A DNA stretch of 64,000 nt, taken from an uncultured Collinsella sp. (GTDB taxonomy: Bacteria; Actinomycetota; Coriobacteriia; Coriobacteriales; Coriobacteriaceae). The translations under genes were made by a program, and so were the position numbers. A model generated the notes under the pieces. That model searched no databases. It saw only the letters and a list, made by a program, of their open reading frames with translations, and was not told the DNA's origin. The stretch's first letter is position 1. Each line of letters starts with the position of its first letter. Below, in pieces: positions 18,595-26,010 of this stretch. Location: positions 66,576 through 130,575 of the forward strand of contig UQTV01000006.1 of the NCBI GenBank assembly GCA_900544095.1, given 5' to 3'.

Positions 18595-19285
18595 CGAGCA
18601 GATGGCTGCTAGTGAGGGCCTGGGCTTTGTGCCCTACACCCGTCCGACCGGCACCGATACGGTCGAGCCGCTCAAGATCGGTGTGCTCATCAGCGGTTCG
18701 GGTACCAACCTGCAGGCGCTGATCGATCTGATCGCCGCCGGTAAGCTCAACGCCTCGATTGAGCTTGTGGTGTCGAGCCGTCCTTCGGCTAAGGGTTTGC
18801 AGCGCGCTGAGCGCGCGGGCATCCAGACGCTCACGCTGTCCAAGGATGTCTATGCCGACCCTATTGCCGCCGACGAGATCATCGCGCACGAGCTGCTCGA
18901 GCGCGGCTGCGAGTACGTGGTGATGGCCGGCTATATGCGCATGGTGCACACACCGCTGCTGGCGGCGTTTCCCAACCGCGTGGTCAACTTGCATCCGGCG
19001 CTGCTGCCGAGCTTTACCGGTGCGCATGCGATTGACGATGCCTTTGCGCGCGGCGTCAAGGTAACTGGCGTGACCGTGCATTTTGCCAACGAGGTCTACG
19101 ACAACGGTCCCATCATCGCCCAGCGTGCGCTGGCTGTCGAGGAGGGCTGGGATGTCGACGCGCTCGAGGAGCACATCCACGCGATTGAGCACGTGCTGTA
19201 TCCCGAGGTCGTGCAAATGCTCGCCGACGGCCGCGTCCACGTGCTGGAGAGCGGCAAGGTCGCAATTGATGCGCCCCGCGTCTAG
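18584..19285 (+). CDS. purN: Phosphoribosylglycinamide formyltransferase
   Basis: Transfers a formyl group from 10-formyl-THF to GAR in purine synthesis. 233 residues, with an extra 28 or so residues at the N-terminus compared with E. coli PurN. The fold starts at KIGVLISGSGTNLQAL; the catalytic set includes Asn135 and His137 (VNLHPALLPSF) and the aspartate of NEVYDNGPII. The start overlaps the purM stop by 11 bases, which fixes ATG 18584 as likely. Last gene of the purF-purM-purN cluster. Confidence 0.95.
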   Translation: MSANEQMAASEGLGFVPYTRPTGTDTVEPLKIGVLISGSGTNLQALIDLIAAGKLNASIELVVSSRPSAKGLQRAERAGIQTLTLSKDVYADPIAADEIIAHELLERGCEYVVMAGYMRMVHTPLLAAFPNRVVNLHPALLPSFTGAHAIDDAFARGVKVTGVTVHFANEVYDNGPIIAQRALAVEEGWDVDALEEHIHAIEHVLYPEVVQMLADGRVHVLESGKVAIDAPRV

Positions 19286-19363
19286 CGGCGCACAGTACAA
19301 TTTAGTTGAGTGGTCAGGGTGGTCATTGGCGCCAAGGCGCGCGTGGCCACCTTTTGTTTTGGG

Positions 19364-19392
19364 TAGTCATCGGGGACGTTCCTGAATGACTA
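19364..19392. repeat. Short hairpin with GGGGACGTTCC core
   Basis: TAGTCAT (19364-19370) and ATGACTA (19386-19392) enclose CGGGGACGTTCCTGA. Same plan as the hairpins at 19887-19973 but with different arm sequence. It lies just before the lone PTS IIA gene. Confidence 0.6.
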
Positions 19393-19410
19393 GGTGAGAG
19401 AGGTGAGCGC

Positions 19411-19875
19411 ATGGCGGATAACGAAGCGCTGTTTACGCCTGAGCTGGTGTTTTTTGATTGGGAGTGTGCGACGCCGGGTGAGGTGTTTGCGCAACTCGAG
19501 AGTGAGCTTGCTCCGCGCGGCTACATTGCCGACGGTTGGCTCGACGCCGTTCGCACGCGCGAGGATGCCTATCCCACGGGTCTTGCCATGCCGGCGGCAA
19601 ACATTGCCATTCCGCATACCGATCCGGGGTTTGTGGCCAAGCCCTATATCGCGGTGGTGAAGCCCTCCGCGCCCGTGACATTTAACGCTATGGCTGGCAT
19701 GGGCGCTCCGGTGCCGGCGCAGATCGTCATCAATCTGGGCATCGCCGAGCCGGGCGGCCAGGTCGAGGCTCTGCAGGCGCTCATGAACATCTTTATGGAC
19801 GCCGATGCCGCAGCCGACGTGCTCGGCCAGACCACGCCGCAGGGCATGGTCGACGCCATCCGCCGCCACTTCTAA
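19411..19875 (+). CDS. Stand-alone PTS EIIA, fructose/galactitol type
   Basis: A 154-residue PTS_EIIA type 2 domain. The phosphorylated histidine is His69 in the pattern NIAIPHTDPG. The C-terminus (LMNIFMDADAAADVLG) also fits GatA/FruA-type IIA domains. No IIB or IIC gene accompanies it, so it either serves a permease elsewhere or has a regulatory role in the manner of PtsN. The start follows GAGAGAGGTGAG. It lies alone between purN and the hairpin array at 19887-20036. Confidence 0.85.
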   Translation: MADNEALFTPELVFFDWECATPGEVFAQLESELAPRGYIADGWLDAVRTREDAYPTGLAMPAANIAIPHTDPGFVAKPYIAVVKPSAPVTFNAMAGMGAPVPAQIVINLGIAEPGGQVEALQALMNIFMDADAAADVLGQTTPQGMVDAIRRHF

Positions 19876-19886
19876 GGTGGGGCTAA

Positions 19887-20036
19887 GCCGGCACCTAGGG
19901 ACGTTCCTTATGTGCCGGCACTTGGGGACTGTCCCTAGGTGCCGGCAGAAAAGGAACGTCCCTAACTGCCGGCTGCCAGAGCTGTCCCCTTTGCACCAAA
20001 ATGGTGCAGATTAACCTGTCCCCAATGCACCAAGCG
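19887..20036. repeat. Tandem array of GCCGGCA-armed and GGTGCA-armed hairpins
   Basis: Four copies of GCCGGC-containing arms (19887-19894, 19912-19919, 19939-19946, 19966-19973) alternate in orientation. Between them lie cores GGGACGTTCC, GGGGACTGTCCC and GGAACGTCCC. Immediately after come GTCCCC, TTTGCACC, GGTGCA, CCTGTCCCC and TGCACC arranged on the same plan with a new arm. It fills the space between the PTS IIA gene and the foldase gene. Confidence 0.7.
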
Positions 20037-20099
20037 TGCCGCGGGGGCTGCGTTGTGACACAATGGCGTTTGTTCGATTCGTTATGCGAAAGGCCAACT

Positions 20100-21320
20100 A
20101 TGGCAAATAAGAAAAAGAACCCCGCACTCGAGCCGACGCCCGAGCAGCAGGCTCGCGCCGCCTCCAACTCTCGCAAGAAGCAGCGCAAGACCCGCGTGTC
20201 CAAGACCGTCAAGATCGTTCTGGTGGTCATCGGCGTGCTGGCGATGCTGCTTTCCGTCTCGGCGATGGCGTGCTCCGGCCTGATGTCGCAGGCCGAGGAC
20301 ACCTCGGGCTACAAGCTGACCGGCGGTGTTGCTGCTACTATCAACGGCACCAACCTCACCGAGGACACCGTGACCAAGCAGATCATGAGCATGCGCACGT
20401 CCTACGGCTACACCAAGGACAAGGACTGGGCGCAGTATCTGGTCGACAACGACCTCACGCCCAAGAAGTATCGCAAGCAACTCATCGACTCCTACACGCA
20501 GCAGATTCTGCTTCAACAGGCACAGAAGGAGAACGGCGTGACGGTGTCGGACGAGGAGGTCGAGAAGGCTTGGAAGGACGCGTGCAAGAGCGCGGGCGGT
20601 GCCAAGGCCTTTAAGAAGACCCTCAAGACCTACGGCTATACCGAGGACACCTACAAGGATTCGCTCAAGGAGAGTCTGGCGCAGCAGAAACTCAAGGATG
20701 CCGTCGCGCCCACGAGCAAACCCAAGGACAGCGAGATTGTCGATTACATCAACGAGAACCTGTCCAACTACAACGATGCCCGCCGCTCATCGAACATCCT
20801 GATCAAGGTTGATTCCGACGCATCTGACGAGGACAAGGCCGCCGCCAAGGCCAAGGCGCAGGAGTGCCTGGACAAAATCAACTCCGGCGAACTGAGCTTT
20901 GAGGACGCCGTGAAGCAGTATTCCGACGACACCGGCTCCAAGGAGAAGAAGGGCGATGTGGGTTGGGATAAGCTCACCACCTTCGTCGACAGCTACCAGA
21001 CGGCGCTCGAGGGGCTCAACAAGGGCGACGTGAGCGAAGTCATCGAGTCGACCTATGGCTACCACGTCATCAAGTGCACCGACTACTTCCATGTCGATAG
21101 CCAGGTCGATGACATCAAGCAGGTACCCAAGGACATCAAGAAGTATGTCTCTAACGTGGTGAAGACGCAGGCGGCAAGCACCGCATACAGCGAGTGGCTG
21201 GAGCAGTACAAGAAGGACGCCGACATTACCGTCAACCCCATGCCCAAGGACGTACCCTATAACGTGAGTCTAAAGGGCGTCACCAAGAGCTCGACCGACA
21301 ATTCGTCGACGACTGAGTAA
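20100..21320 (+). CDS. Membrane-anchored foldase, parvulin-type peptidyl-prolyl isomerase (PrsA/SurA-like)
   Basis: A 406-residue extracytoplasmic chaperone. A basic cytoplasmic start (RKKQRKTRVSK) is followed by a membrane helix at about 37-60. A SurA-like helical part (TINGTNLTEDTVTKQIMSM) comes next, then a parvulin domain at about 230-328 (SSNILIKVDSD ... GDVGWDKL ... YGYHVIKCTDY). A cysteine in the helix region (AMACSGL) could be lipidated but the lipobox is poor. The start is ATG 20100 after GCGAAAGG; the frame is open further upstream into the hairpin array. It probably helps fold exported proteins such as the wall proteins in this window. Confidence 0.88.
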   Translation: MANKKKNPALEPTPEQQARAASNSRKKQRKTRVSKTVKIVLVVIGVLAMLLSVSAMACSGLMSQAEDTSGYKLTGGVAATINGTNLTEDTVTKQIMSMRTSYGYTKDKDWAQYLVDNDLTPKKYRKQLIDSYTQQILLQQAQKENGVTVSDEEVEKAWKDACKSAGGAKAFKKTLKTYGYTEDTYKDSLKESLAQQKLKDAVAPTSKPKDSEIVDYINENLSNYNDARRSSNILIKVDSDASDEDKAAAKAKAQECLDKINSGELSFEDAVKQYSDDTGSKEKKGDVGWDKLTTFVDSYQTALEGLNKGDVSEVIESTYGYHVIKCTDYFHVDSQVDDIKQVPKDIKKYVSNVVKTQAASTAYSEWLEQYKKDADITVNPMPKDVPYNVSLKGVTKSSTDNSSTTE

Positions 21321-21374
21321 TCATGGGACGGTGCTCGCGCGAGTGCCGCCCACACTATTGAGGAGGATTTGCAG

Positions 21375-21818
21375 ATGACCAACGAAGAGCTGCAGAAGGA
21401 AATGATTGCGGCCATGAAGGCCAAGGACAAGGTTCGCCTGTCTATCATTCGCCAGGTCAAGGCCGAGGTGAAGAATATCGAGGTTAACGAGCGCCGCGAC
21501 GTGACCGAGGAAGACGTCAACAGCATGATCAAGCGTCTGATTAAGCAGACGAGCGAGACGCTGGAGATGTCCATTAAGGCCGGTACCGACCAGGAGCGTA
21601 CCGACAACCTGACCGAGCAGGTCAAGATTCTGGAGAGCCTGCTGCCCGCACAGGTTTCGGGCGAGGAACTCGAGGCTCTGATCGAGCAGGTTATCGCCGA
21701 GCTGGGCGCCACGTCCAAGAAGCAGATGGGCCAGGTCATGGGAGCACTCGGCAAGGCCACCGGCGGCAACTTCGATAAGCCTGCCGCGGCAAAGATCGTC
21801 GGAGCCAAACTCGCGTAA
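21375..21818 (+). CDS. GatB/YqeY domain protein
   Basis: A 147-residue YqeY-type protein, related to the tail of the GatB amidotransferase subunit. Motifs: MKAKDKVRLSIIRQVKAEVKN, ERTDNLTEQVKILESLLPAQ and KKQMGQVMGALGKATGG, the last resembling the tRNA-contacting GatB tail. The cellular role of stand-alone YqeY is unclear. The start ATG 21375 has AGGAGG nine bases before it. Two hairpins follow. Confidence 0.9.
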   Translation: MTNEELQKEMIAAMKAKDKVRLSIIRQVKAEVKNIEVNERRDVTEEDVNSMIKRLIKQTSETLEMSIKAGTDQERTDNLTEQVKILESLLPAQVSGEELEALIEQVIAELGATSKKQMGQVMGALGKATGGNFDKPAAAKIVGAKLA

Positions 21819-21825
21819 TTAATTT

Positions 21826-21853
21826 GTTACGCGGTTTTAACAAACCGCGTAAC
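21826..21853 (+). terminator. Hairpin after the YqeY gene
   Basis: GTTACGCGGTTT (21826-21837) and AAACCGCGTAAC (21842-21853) pair perfectly around a four-base loop. There is no T run after it. Confidence 0.55.
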
Positions 21854-21901
21854 GGCTCGACGCTGCAAACCCGTACACGCGGCAATCTGACGTTCAATTT
21901 C

Positions 21902-21936
21902 AAGGGCGCGACCATAAGGTCTGCGCCCTTTCATTT
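21902..21936 (+). terminator. Second hairpin terminator after the YqeY gene
   Basis: AAGGGCGC (21902-21909) pairs with GCGCCCTT (21923-21930), followed by TCATTT. Confidence 0.6.
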
Positions 21937-22010
21937 CACGTCACCTTGCTCGCGTGTACGGGTTTTCGCTGACTTATGCTCAACAAGGGCGGTTGTATTA
22001 TTTTCGGCGC

Positions 22011-22075
22011 TCATTGGGGACAGACTTAAATGAGTGCCCAATGAGCGGGTACTCATTTAAGTCTGTCCCCAATGA
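22011..22075. repeat. 25-base perfect inverted repeat with GGGGACAG core
   Basis: The arm at 22011-22035 begins TCATTGGGGACAGACTTAAA. It is the exact inverse of 22051-22075; the loop is 15 bases and itself contains CAATGA. It lies about 110 bases before the ABC ATPase gene. Another member of the dispersed GGGGACAG family. Confidence 0.75.
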
Positions 22076-22182
22076 GTGGGTGGAAGGTTGCGGGTTCTTT
22101 ACGGGAATGTAGTGTGGGCTGCGGAAACGTGGTTCTTTCCGTACAATAGTGCAACTCGTGTAAACGCAGGGAAGGGACATTC

Positions 22183-22914
22183 ATGGCAGACATGATCGAG
22201 ATCAAGCATCTCAACAAGTACTTTGGCGACCTGCATGTGCTCAAAGATATCAATCTCACCGTCAAGCGCGGCGAGAAGCTCGTAATGATCGGGCCTTCCG
22301 GCTCGGGTAAGTCGACGCTCATCCGTTGCGTCGATTATCTGGAGGAGCCCACGTCGGGCGAAGTCGTCATCGACGGTACGCCGCTCACCAAAAAGAATCA
22401 CCTGGAGATGGCTCGCAAGTATAGTTCCATGGTGTTTCAGCAGTTCAACCTGTATCCCAACATGACGGTGCTCGGCAACCTGACGCTCGCGCCCATCAAG
22501 CTACAAAAGAAGAGCAAGGAGGAGGCGACCGAGATCGCCATCGCCGCGCTCAAACGCGTCGGCATGGCGCATAAGGCAGGCGAGTATCCGCAGAACCTCT
22601 CGGGCGGTCAGCAGCAGCGCATCGCTATCGCCCGCGCCCTGTGCACCAAGCAGCCCATCATCCTGTTTGACGAACCGACCTCGGCGCTCGACCCCGAGAT
22701 GGTCCAGGAAGTCCTTGACGTTATGATTGAGCTCGCGCAGGAGGACATCACCATGATCTGCGTGACGCACGAGATGGGCTTTGCGCGCCAGGTGGCCGAC
22801 CGCGTCATCTTTATGGAGGACGGCCGCATCCTGGAGGAGGGCACACCCGAGCACTTCTTCGATAACCCCGAGAACCCGCGCTGCCGCGAGTTCCTGTCCA
22901 AGATTCTGCACTAG
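22183..22914 (+). CDS. Polar amino-acid ABC transporter ATPase (GlnQ-like)
   Basis: ATP-binding subunit of 243 residues for an amino-acid importer. Walker A GPSGSGKST, Q-loop FQQFNLYPNMTVLGN, signature LSGGQQQRIAIARAL, Walker B IILFDEPTSALDPEM and the switch histidine VTHEMGFAR. The run of residues and length are those of GlnQ/ArtP. The start follows GGGAAGGGAC. First gene of a four-gene transport operon continuing with the binding protein eight bases later and two permeases. Confidence 0.95.
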   Translation: MADMIEIKHLNKYFGDLHVLKDINLTVKRGEKLVMIGPSGSGKSTLIRCVDYLEEPTSGEVVIDGTPLTKKNHLEMARKYSSMVFQQFNLYPNMTVLGNLTLAPIKLQKKSKEEATEIAIAALKRVGMAHKAGEYPQNLSGGQQQRIAIARALCTKQPIILFDEPTSALDPEMVQEVLDVMIELAQEDITMICVTHEMGFARQVADRVIFMEDGRILEEGTPEHFFDNPENPRCREFLSKILH

Positions 22915-22922
22915 GCGCGGTG

Positions 22923-23798
22923 ATGGACATGACGGATATGACGAGGGCGGCCGTGTCGCGCCGTCACTTTTTGCAGCTGGCTGGCGCCGGCATGCTTGCG
23001 CTGACGGGGACCGCGCTTACCGGTTGCGGCAACTCCACCAGCGGCGAGGGCTCCGACAAGGGGTCCAAGCTTGCGGCCATCAAGTCGCGTGGCCATCTGA
23101 ATGCCGGCGTTAAGAAGGACGTTCCCGGCTATGGCTATTACGACACCGCCAAGGGCCGCTTTGAGGGCATGGAAGTCGATTTGTGCTACCAAATCGCCGC
23201 TGCCGTCTTTGGCGTGAGCTACAAGGAGGCCCGTGCCCAGGAGCTTGTCGAGTTTACCGACGTAACGCCCAAGACGCGCGGCCCGCTGATCGATAACGGC
23301 CAGCTTGACGTGGTCGCGGCGACCTACACCATCACCGACGAGCGCAAGAAGAGCTGGGATTTCTCGACGCCGTACCGCACCGATTACGTGGGACTCATGG
23401 TCAAGAAGCGTTCGGGCTTTACCTCGATTGAGGACCTGGACGGCAAGGTCATCGGCGTGAGCCAGGGTGCTACCACGCAGGGCCTGATCGAGCAGATGAT
23501 CAAGGACAACGGCTTTAGCTGCAAGCCCGAGTTTAGGGCCTTTAGCGGCTACCCCATCATCAAGAGTTCGCTCGACGCCGGCAATATCGACGTCTTTGCC
23601 ATGGACCGCTCCACGCTGGCCGGTTACATGAACGAGACCGTTGAGTTGCTGCAGCCCGAGGTCAAGTTTGGCGAGCAGGGCTACGGCGTGGCGACCAAGA
23701 AGGGCTGTGACCTTTCGGCCGTGGTCGATCAGGTGATTTGCGATCGCCTGGCCGATGGCTGGCTCGACCAAGAGGTCAAGACCTGGGGTCTTGTATAG
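22923..23798 (+). CDS. Amino-acid ABC transporter substrate-binding lipoprotein
   Basis: Extracellular solute-binding protein of 291 residues, SBP family 3. The N-terminus combines a twin-arginine-like stretch (VSRRHFLQLAGAG) with a lipobox LTGC, giving lipid-modified Cys35. The mature part starts KLAAIKSRGHLNAGVKKDVPG and includes FEGMEVDLCYQIAAAVFG and PKTRGPLIDNGQLDVVAATYTIT, typical of glutamate/aspartate/glutamine binders. GTG 22920, one codon upstream, is an alternative start. It follows the ATPase gene by eight bases. Confidence 0.92.
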   Translation: MDMTDMTRAAVSRRHFLQLAGAGMLALTGTALTGCGNSTSGEGSDKGSKLAAIKSRGHLNAGVKKDVPGYGYYDTAKGRFEGMEVDLCYQIAAAVFGVSYKEARAQELVEFTDVTPKTRGPLIDNGQLDVVAATYTITDERKKSWDFSTPYRTDYVGLMVKKRSGFTSIEDLDGKVIGVSQGATTQGLIEQMIKDNGFSCKPEFRAFSGYPIIKSSLDAGNIDVFAMDRSTLAGYMNETVELLQPEVKFGEQGYGVATKKGCDLSAVVDQVICDRLADGWLDQEVKTWGLV

Positions 23799-23823
23799 GC
23801 GCATCGTCCAAGGAAGGAATCAA

Positions 23824-24570
23824 ATGCTCGAAGGATTATTTGACGCCGACCGTTGGTCGACGACATTTCAAAACATGGGGCCCTTCTGGGAGGGCTTTGG
23901 CGTGACGCTGCAGGTGGTCGTTGCCGGCCTGTTGCTGTCCCTGGTACTGGGCACGCTGCTGGGTGTGTTCTCTACCACCCGTTCGCGTGTGCTGCGTGCC
24001 ATAAGCCGCGTGTACGTGGAGTTTTACCAGAACACCCCGTTGCCCGTGCAGGTGCTCTTTATGTACATGGCCGGACCGCAGTTTTTGCAGGCCATGACCG
24101 GTGCCGACCAGCCGGTGCGCATCGCGCCGTTCGTGCTGGGCTTCTTGGGCGTGGGCCTGTATCATGCGGCCTACATTTCGGAGGTCATCCGCACTGGTAT
24201 CGAGGCGGTTCCGCGCGGTCAGATGGAGGCGGCCCAGAGCCAGGGCTTCACCCGTGCGCAGGCATACTGGTACATCGTGCTGCCTCAGACATTCAAGATC
24301 ATTCTGCCGCCGCTGTGTAACCAGGCACTCAACCTGGTCAAGAACACGTCGGTGCTGGCACTTGTGGCCGGCGGCGACCTTATGTACCGTTCCGACAACT
24401 TTGTGAGTCTGTACGGTTACCTGCAGGGATACATCGTCTGCTGCCTTATGTACTTCATCATCTGTTTTCCGCTCGCCATGCTGGTGCAGTGGCTCGAGCG
24501 CCGCCCCAAGGAGCGTCCGCGCGGCGTGAGCCTGGCCGAGCTGGGGCTCGACAACGTAGAGGAGGCCTAG
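23824..24570 (+). CDS. Amino-acid ABC transporter permease 1
   Basis: Membrane subunit of 248 residues, HisM/GlnP type. The N-terminal helix (GVTLQVVVAGLLLSLVLGTLLG) is followed by YVEFYQNTPLPVQVLF and the ATPase-contact motif EAAQSQGFTRAQAYWYIVLPQ. The start is ATG 23824 after AAGGAAT. It is paired with the second permease three bases downstream, so the importer uses a heterodimeric channel. Confidence 0.93.
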   Translation: MLEGLFDADRWSTTFQNMGPFWEGFGVTLQVVVAGLLLSLVLGTLLGVFSTTRSRVLRAISRVYVEFYQNTPLPVQVLFMYMAGPQFLQAMTGADQPVRIAPFVLGFLGVGLYHAAYISEVIRTGIEAVPRGQMEAAQSQGFTRAQAYWYIVLPQTFKIILPPLCNQALNLVKNTSVLALVAGGDLMYRSDNFVSLYGYLQGYIVCCLMYFIICFPLAMLVQWLERRPKERPRGVSLAELGLDNVEEA

Positions 24571-24573
24571 CGC

Positions 24574-25212
24574 ATGGAAATCTTCAACGCGACCAACCTG
24601 CTCTACATTTGGGGCGGCTTTGTTAAGACGATCGAGATCTCGGCGCTGTCGATCTTTTTCTCGCTCATCTTTGGCACGGTGCTGGCGCTCGTTAAAAGCT
24701 ATGCGCCCCGCCCGTTCCGTATTTTGGTGAGCGCCTATATCGAGCTGTTCCGCTGTACGCCGAACCTGCTGTGGATCCTGTTTATCTACTTTACGGTGCA
24801 GGGTTTGGACATTGTGATTTCGACCATTGCCTTTACGCTGTTTACCAGCGCTGTTATGGCCGAGATTGTGCGCGGCGGTCTCAACTCGATTCCGCGCGGC
24901 CAGTTTGAGGCAGCGCAGAGCCAGGGCTTCGGCTTCTTTGCCACCATGCGCTACATCATTCTGCCGCAGACGTTTAAGACGATCATTCCGGCGCTGTTTA
25001 GCCAGTGCACGACCGTCATCAAGGACAGCTCGTATCTTTCGGGTATTAACGTGGCCGAGCTCATGTACACGGCAAATGTCGTGATGGCCCACGCGATCGA
25101 CCTGTCGCAGGTGCTTATGCTCTACGGCCTGGTGTTTGCGATGTACTTTGTGCTCAACTTTGGTATCTCGCTGCTGGTTCGCGCATATCAGAGGCGAATG
25201 GTGGCAGCGTAG
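24574..25212 (+). CDS. Amino-acid ABC transporter permease 2
   Basis: Second membrane subunit, 212 residues. Motifs parallel to its partner: FVKTIEISALSIFFSLIFGTVLA, YIELFRCTPNLLWILF and the EAA loop EAAQSQGFGFFATMRYIILPQ. It starts three bases after permease 1, with GTAGAGGAGG inside the previous gene. Last gene of the transporter operon; a perfect hairpin follows three bases after its stop. Confidence 0.93.
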   Translation: MEIFNATNLLYIWGGFVKTIEISALSIFFSLIFGTVLALVKSYAPRPFRILVSAYIELFRCTPNLLWILFIYFTVQGLDIVISTIAFTLFTSAVMAEIVRGGLNSIPRGQFEAAQSQGFGFFATMRYIILPQTFKTIIPALFSQCTTVIKDSSYLSGINVAELMYTANVVMAHAIDLSQVLMLYGLVFAMYFVLNFGISLLVRAYQRRMVAA

Positions 25213-25214
25213 AA

Positions 25215-25243
25215 TGTGACAAAGGGACAGTCCCTTTGTCACA
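25215..25243. repeat. Perfect 13-base hairpin with GGGACAGTCCC core
   Basis: TGTGACAAAGGGA (25215-25227) and TCCCTTTGTCACA (25231-25243) enclose CAG. It lies in the 48 bases between the permease and the cytidylate-kinase-like gene. Member of the GGGACAG hairpin family. Confidence 0.7.
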
Positions 25244-25260
25244 TAGAGAAAGGAATCGCG

Positions 25261-25884
25261 ATGAGCGATCTGGAGAACAAGAAGAGTCCTGTGGTCATTA
25301 CCATCGCGCGCGACTTTGGTGCCGAGGGCCACGAGATTGGCCGTATCCTTGCCGATGAGCTGGGGATTCCGCTGTACGATAACGAGCTGCTGGTGCGCGC
25401 GTCGCTGCGCGCGGGCGAGTCGCTCGACAAGATGGCTGCCTACGACGAGCGCCTGGCCGTGGAGAATATGGCGTTTCTGCCCGACCGCTACGATGCGCGT
25501 TCGTACTCGGATAAGTTGTTCCAAAAGATGAGCCAGGTGATTTTGGATCTGGGCGAGACCGAGAGCTGCATTATCGAAGGCCGTCTGTCCGATTACCTGC
25601 TGCGCAACAACCCCAATCACATTGCCGTGCTGGTGACCGCACCCTTTGAGGACCGCGTCGAGATCGTGCGCAAAAAGCGCGGCCTCAACAAAAAGAAGGG
25701 CGCCAAGCTGGTCAAGCAGCAGCAGAAGGCGCGCGAGGCGTTCTATAAGCGCTATAGCGCCGGAAAGTGGAAGATGACGAGCGGCAAGGACATCGTCGTC
25801 AACCGCGCCAAACTGGGCCGCGAAGGCTGCAAAGATGTTATCGCCGCTGCCTACCGCTACAAAGTCGCCCAGCTCGAAGGCTAG
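25261..25884 (+). CDS. Cytidylate-kinase-like protein
   Basis: A 207-residue P-loop-type protein of the cytidylate-kinase-like family. The N-terminus VVITIARDFGAEGHEIGRILADELGIPLYDNELL replaces the usual GxxGxGKS loop with FGAEGHEIG, a known variant in this family. ESCIIEGRLSDYLLRNNPN and the lid-like AREAFYKRYSAGKW follow. The substrate is unknown; true cytidylate kinase is encoded by a different gene type. The start follows GAAAGG. It may be read through from the transporter operon past the hairpin. Confidence 0.82.
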   Translation: MSDLENKKSPVVITIARDFGAEGHEIGRILADELGIPLYDNELLVRASLRAGESLDKMAAYDERLAVENMAFLPDRYDARSYSDKLFQKMSQVILDLGETESCIIEGRLSDYLLRNNPNHIAVLVTAPFEDRVEIVRKKRGLNKKKGAKLVKQQQKAREAFYKRYSAGKWKMTSGKDIVVNRAKLGREGCKDVIAAAYRYKVAQLEG

Positions 25885-25894
25885 CCGACAAAAA

Positions 25895-25927
25895 CCACCA
25901 CAAAGGGGACAGGCACCTTTGTGGTGG
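25895..25927. repeat. 12-base hairpin with GGGGACAGGCACC core
   Basis: CCACCACAAAGG (25895-25906) and CCTTTGTGGTGG (25916-25927) enclose GGACAGGCA. It lies between convergent genes. Same core as other hairpins in the window, with different arms. Confidence 0.7.
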
Positions 25928-25946
25928 TCGGTCGACCGGCATAGAA

Positions 25947-25982
25947 AAAGTCCCCGCCGGGCGTGTGCTCGACGGGGACTTT
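25947..25982. terminator. Bidirectional terminator
   Basis: AAAGTCCCCGCCG (25947-25959) pairs with CGACGGGGACTTT (25970-25982) with one mismatch, between the convergent kinase-like gene and nfnB. Confidence 0.75.
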
Positions 25983-26010
25983 GCCGTTTGATGGCTAGCG
26001 CTGTGGGTGA

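Noticed and set aside
19887..20036. Short CRISPR array
   Set aside because: The arms alternate in orientation, are only 7-8 bases and have no cas genes near.
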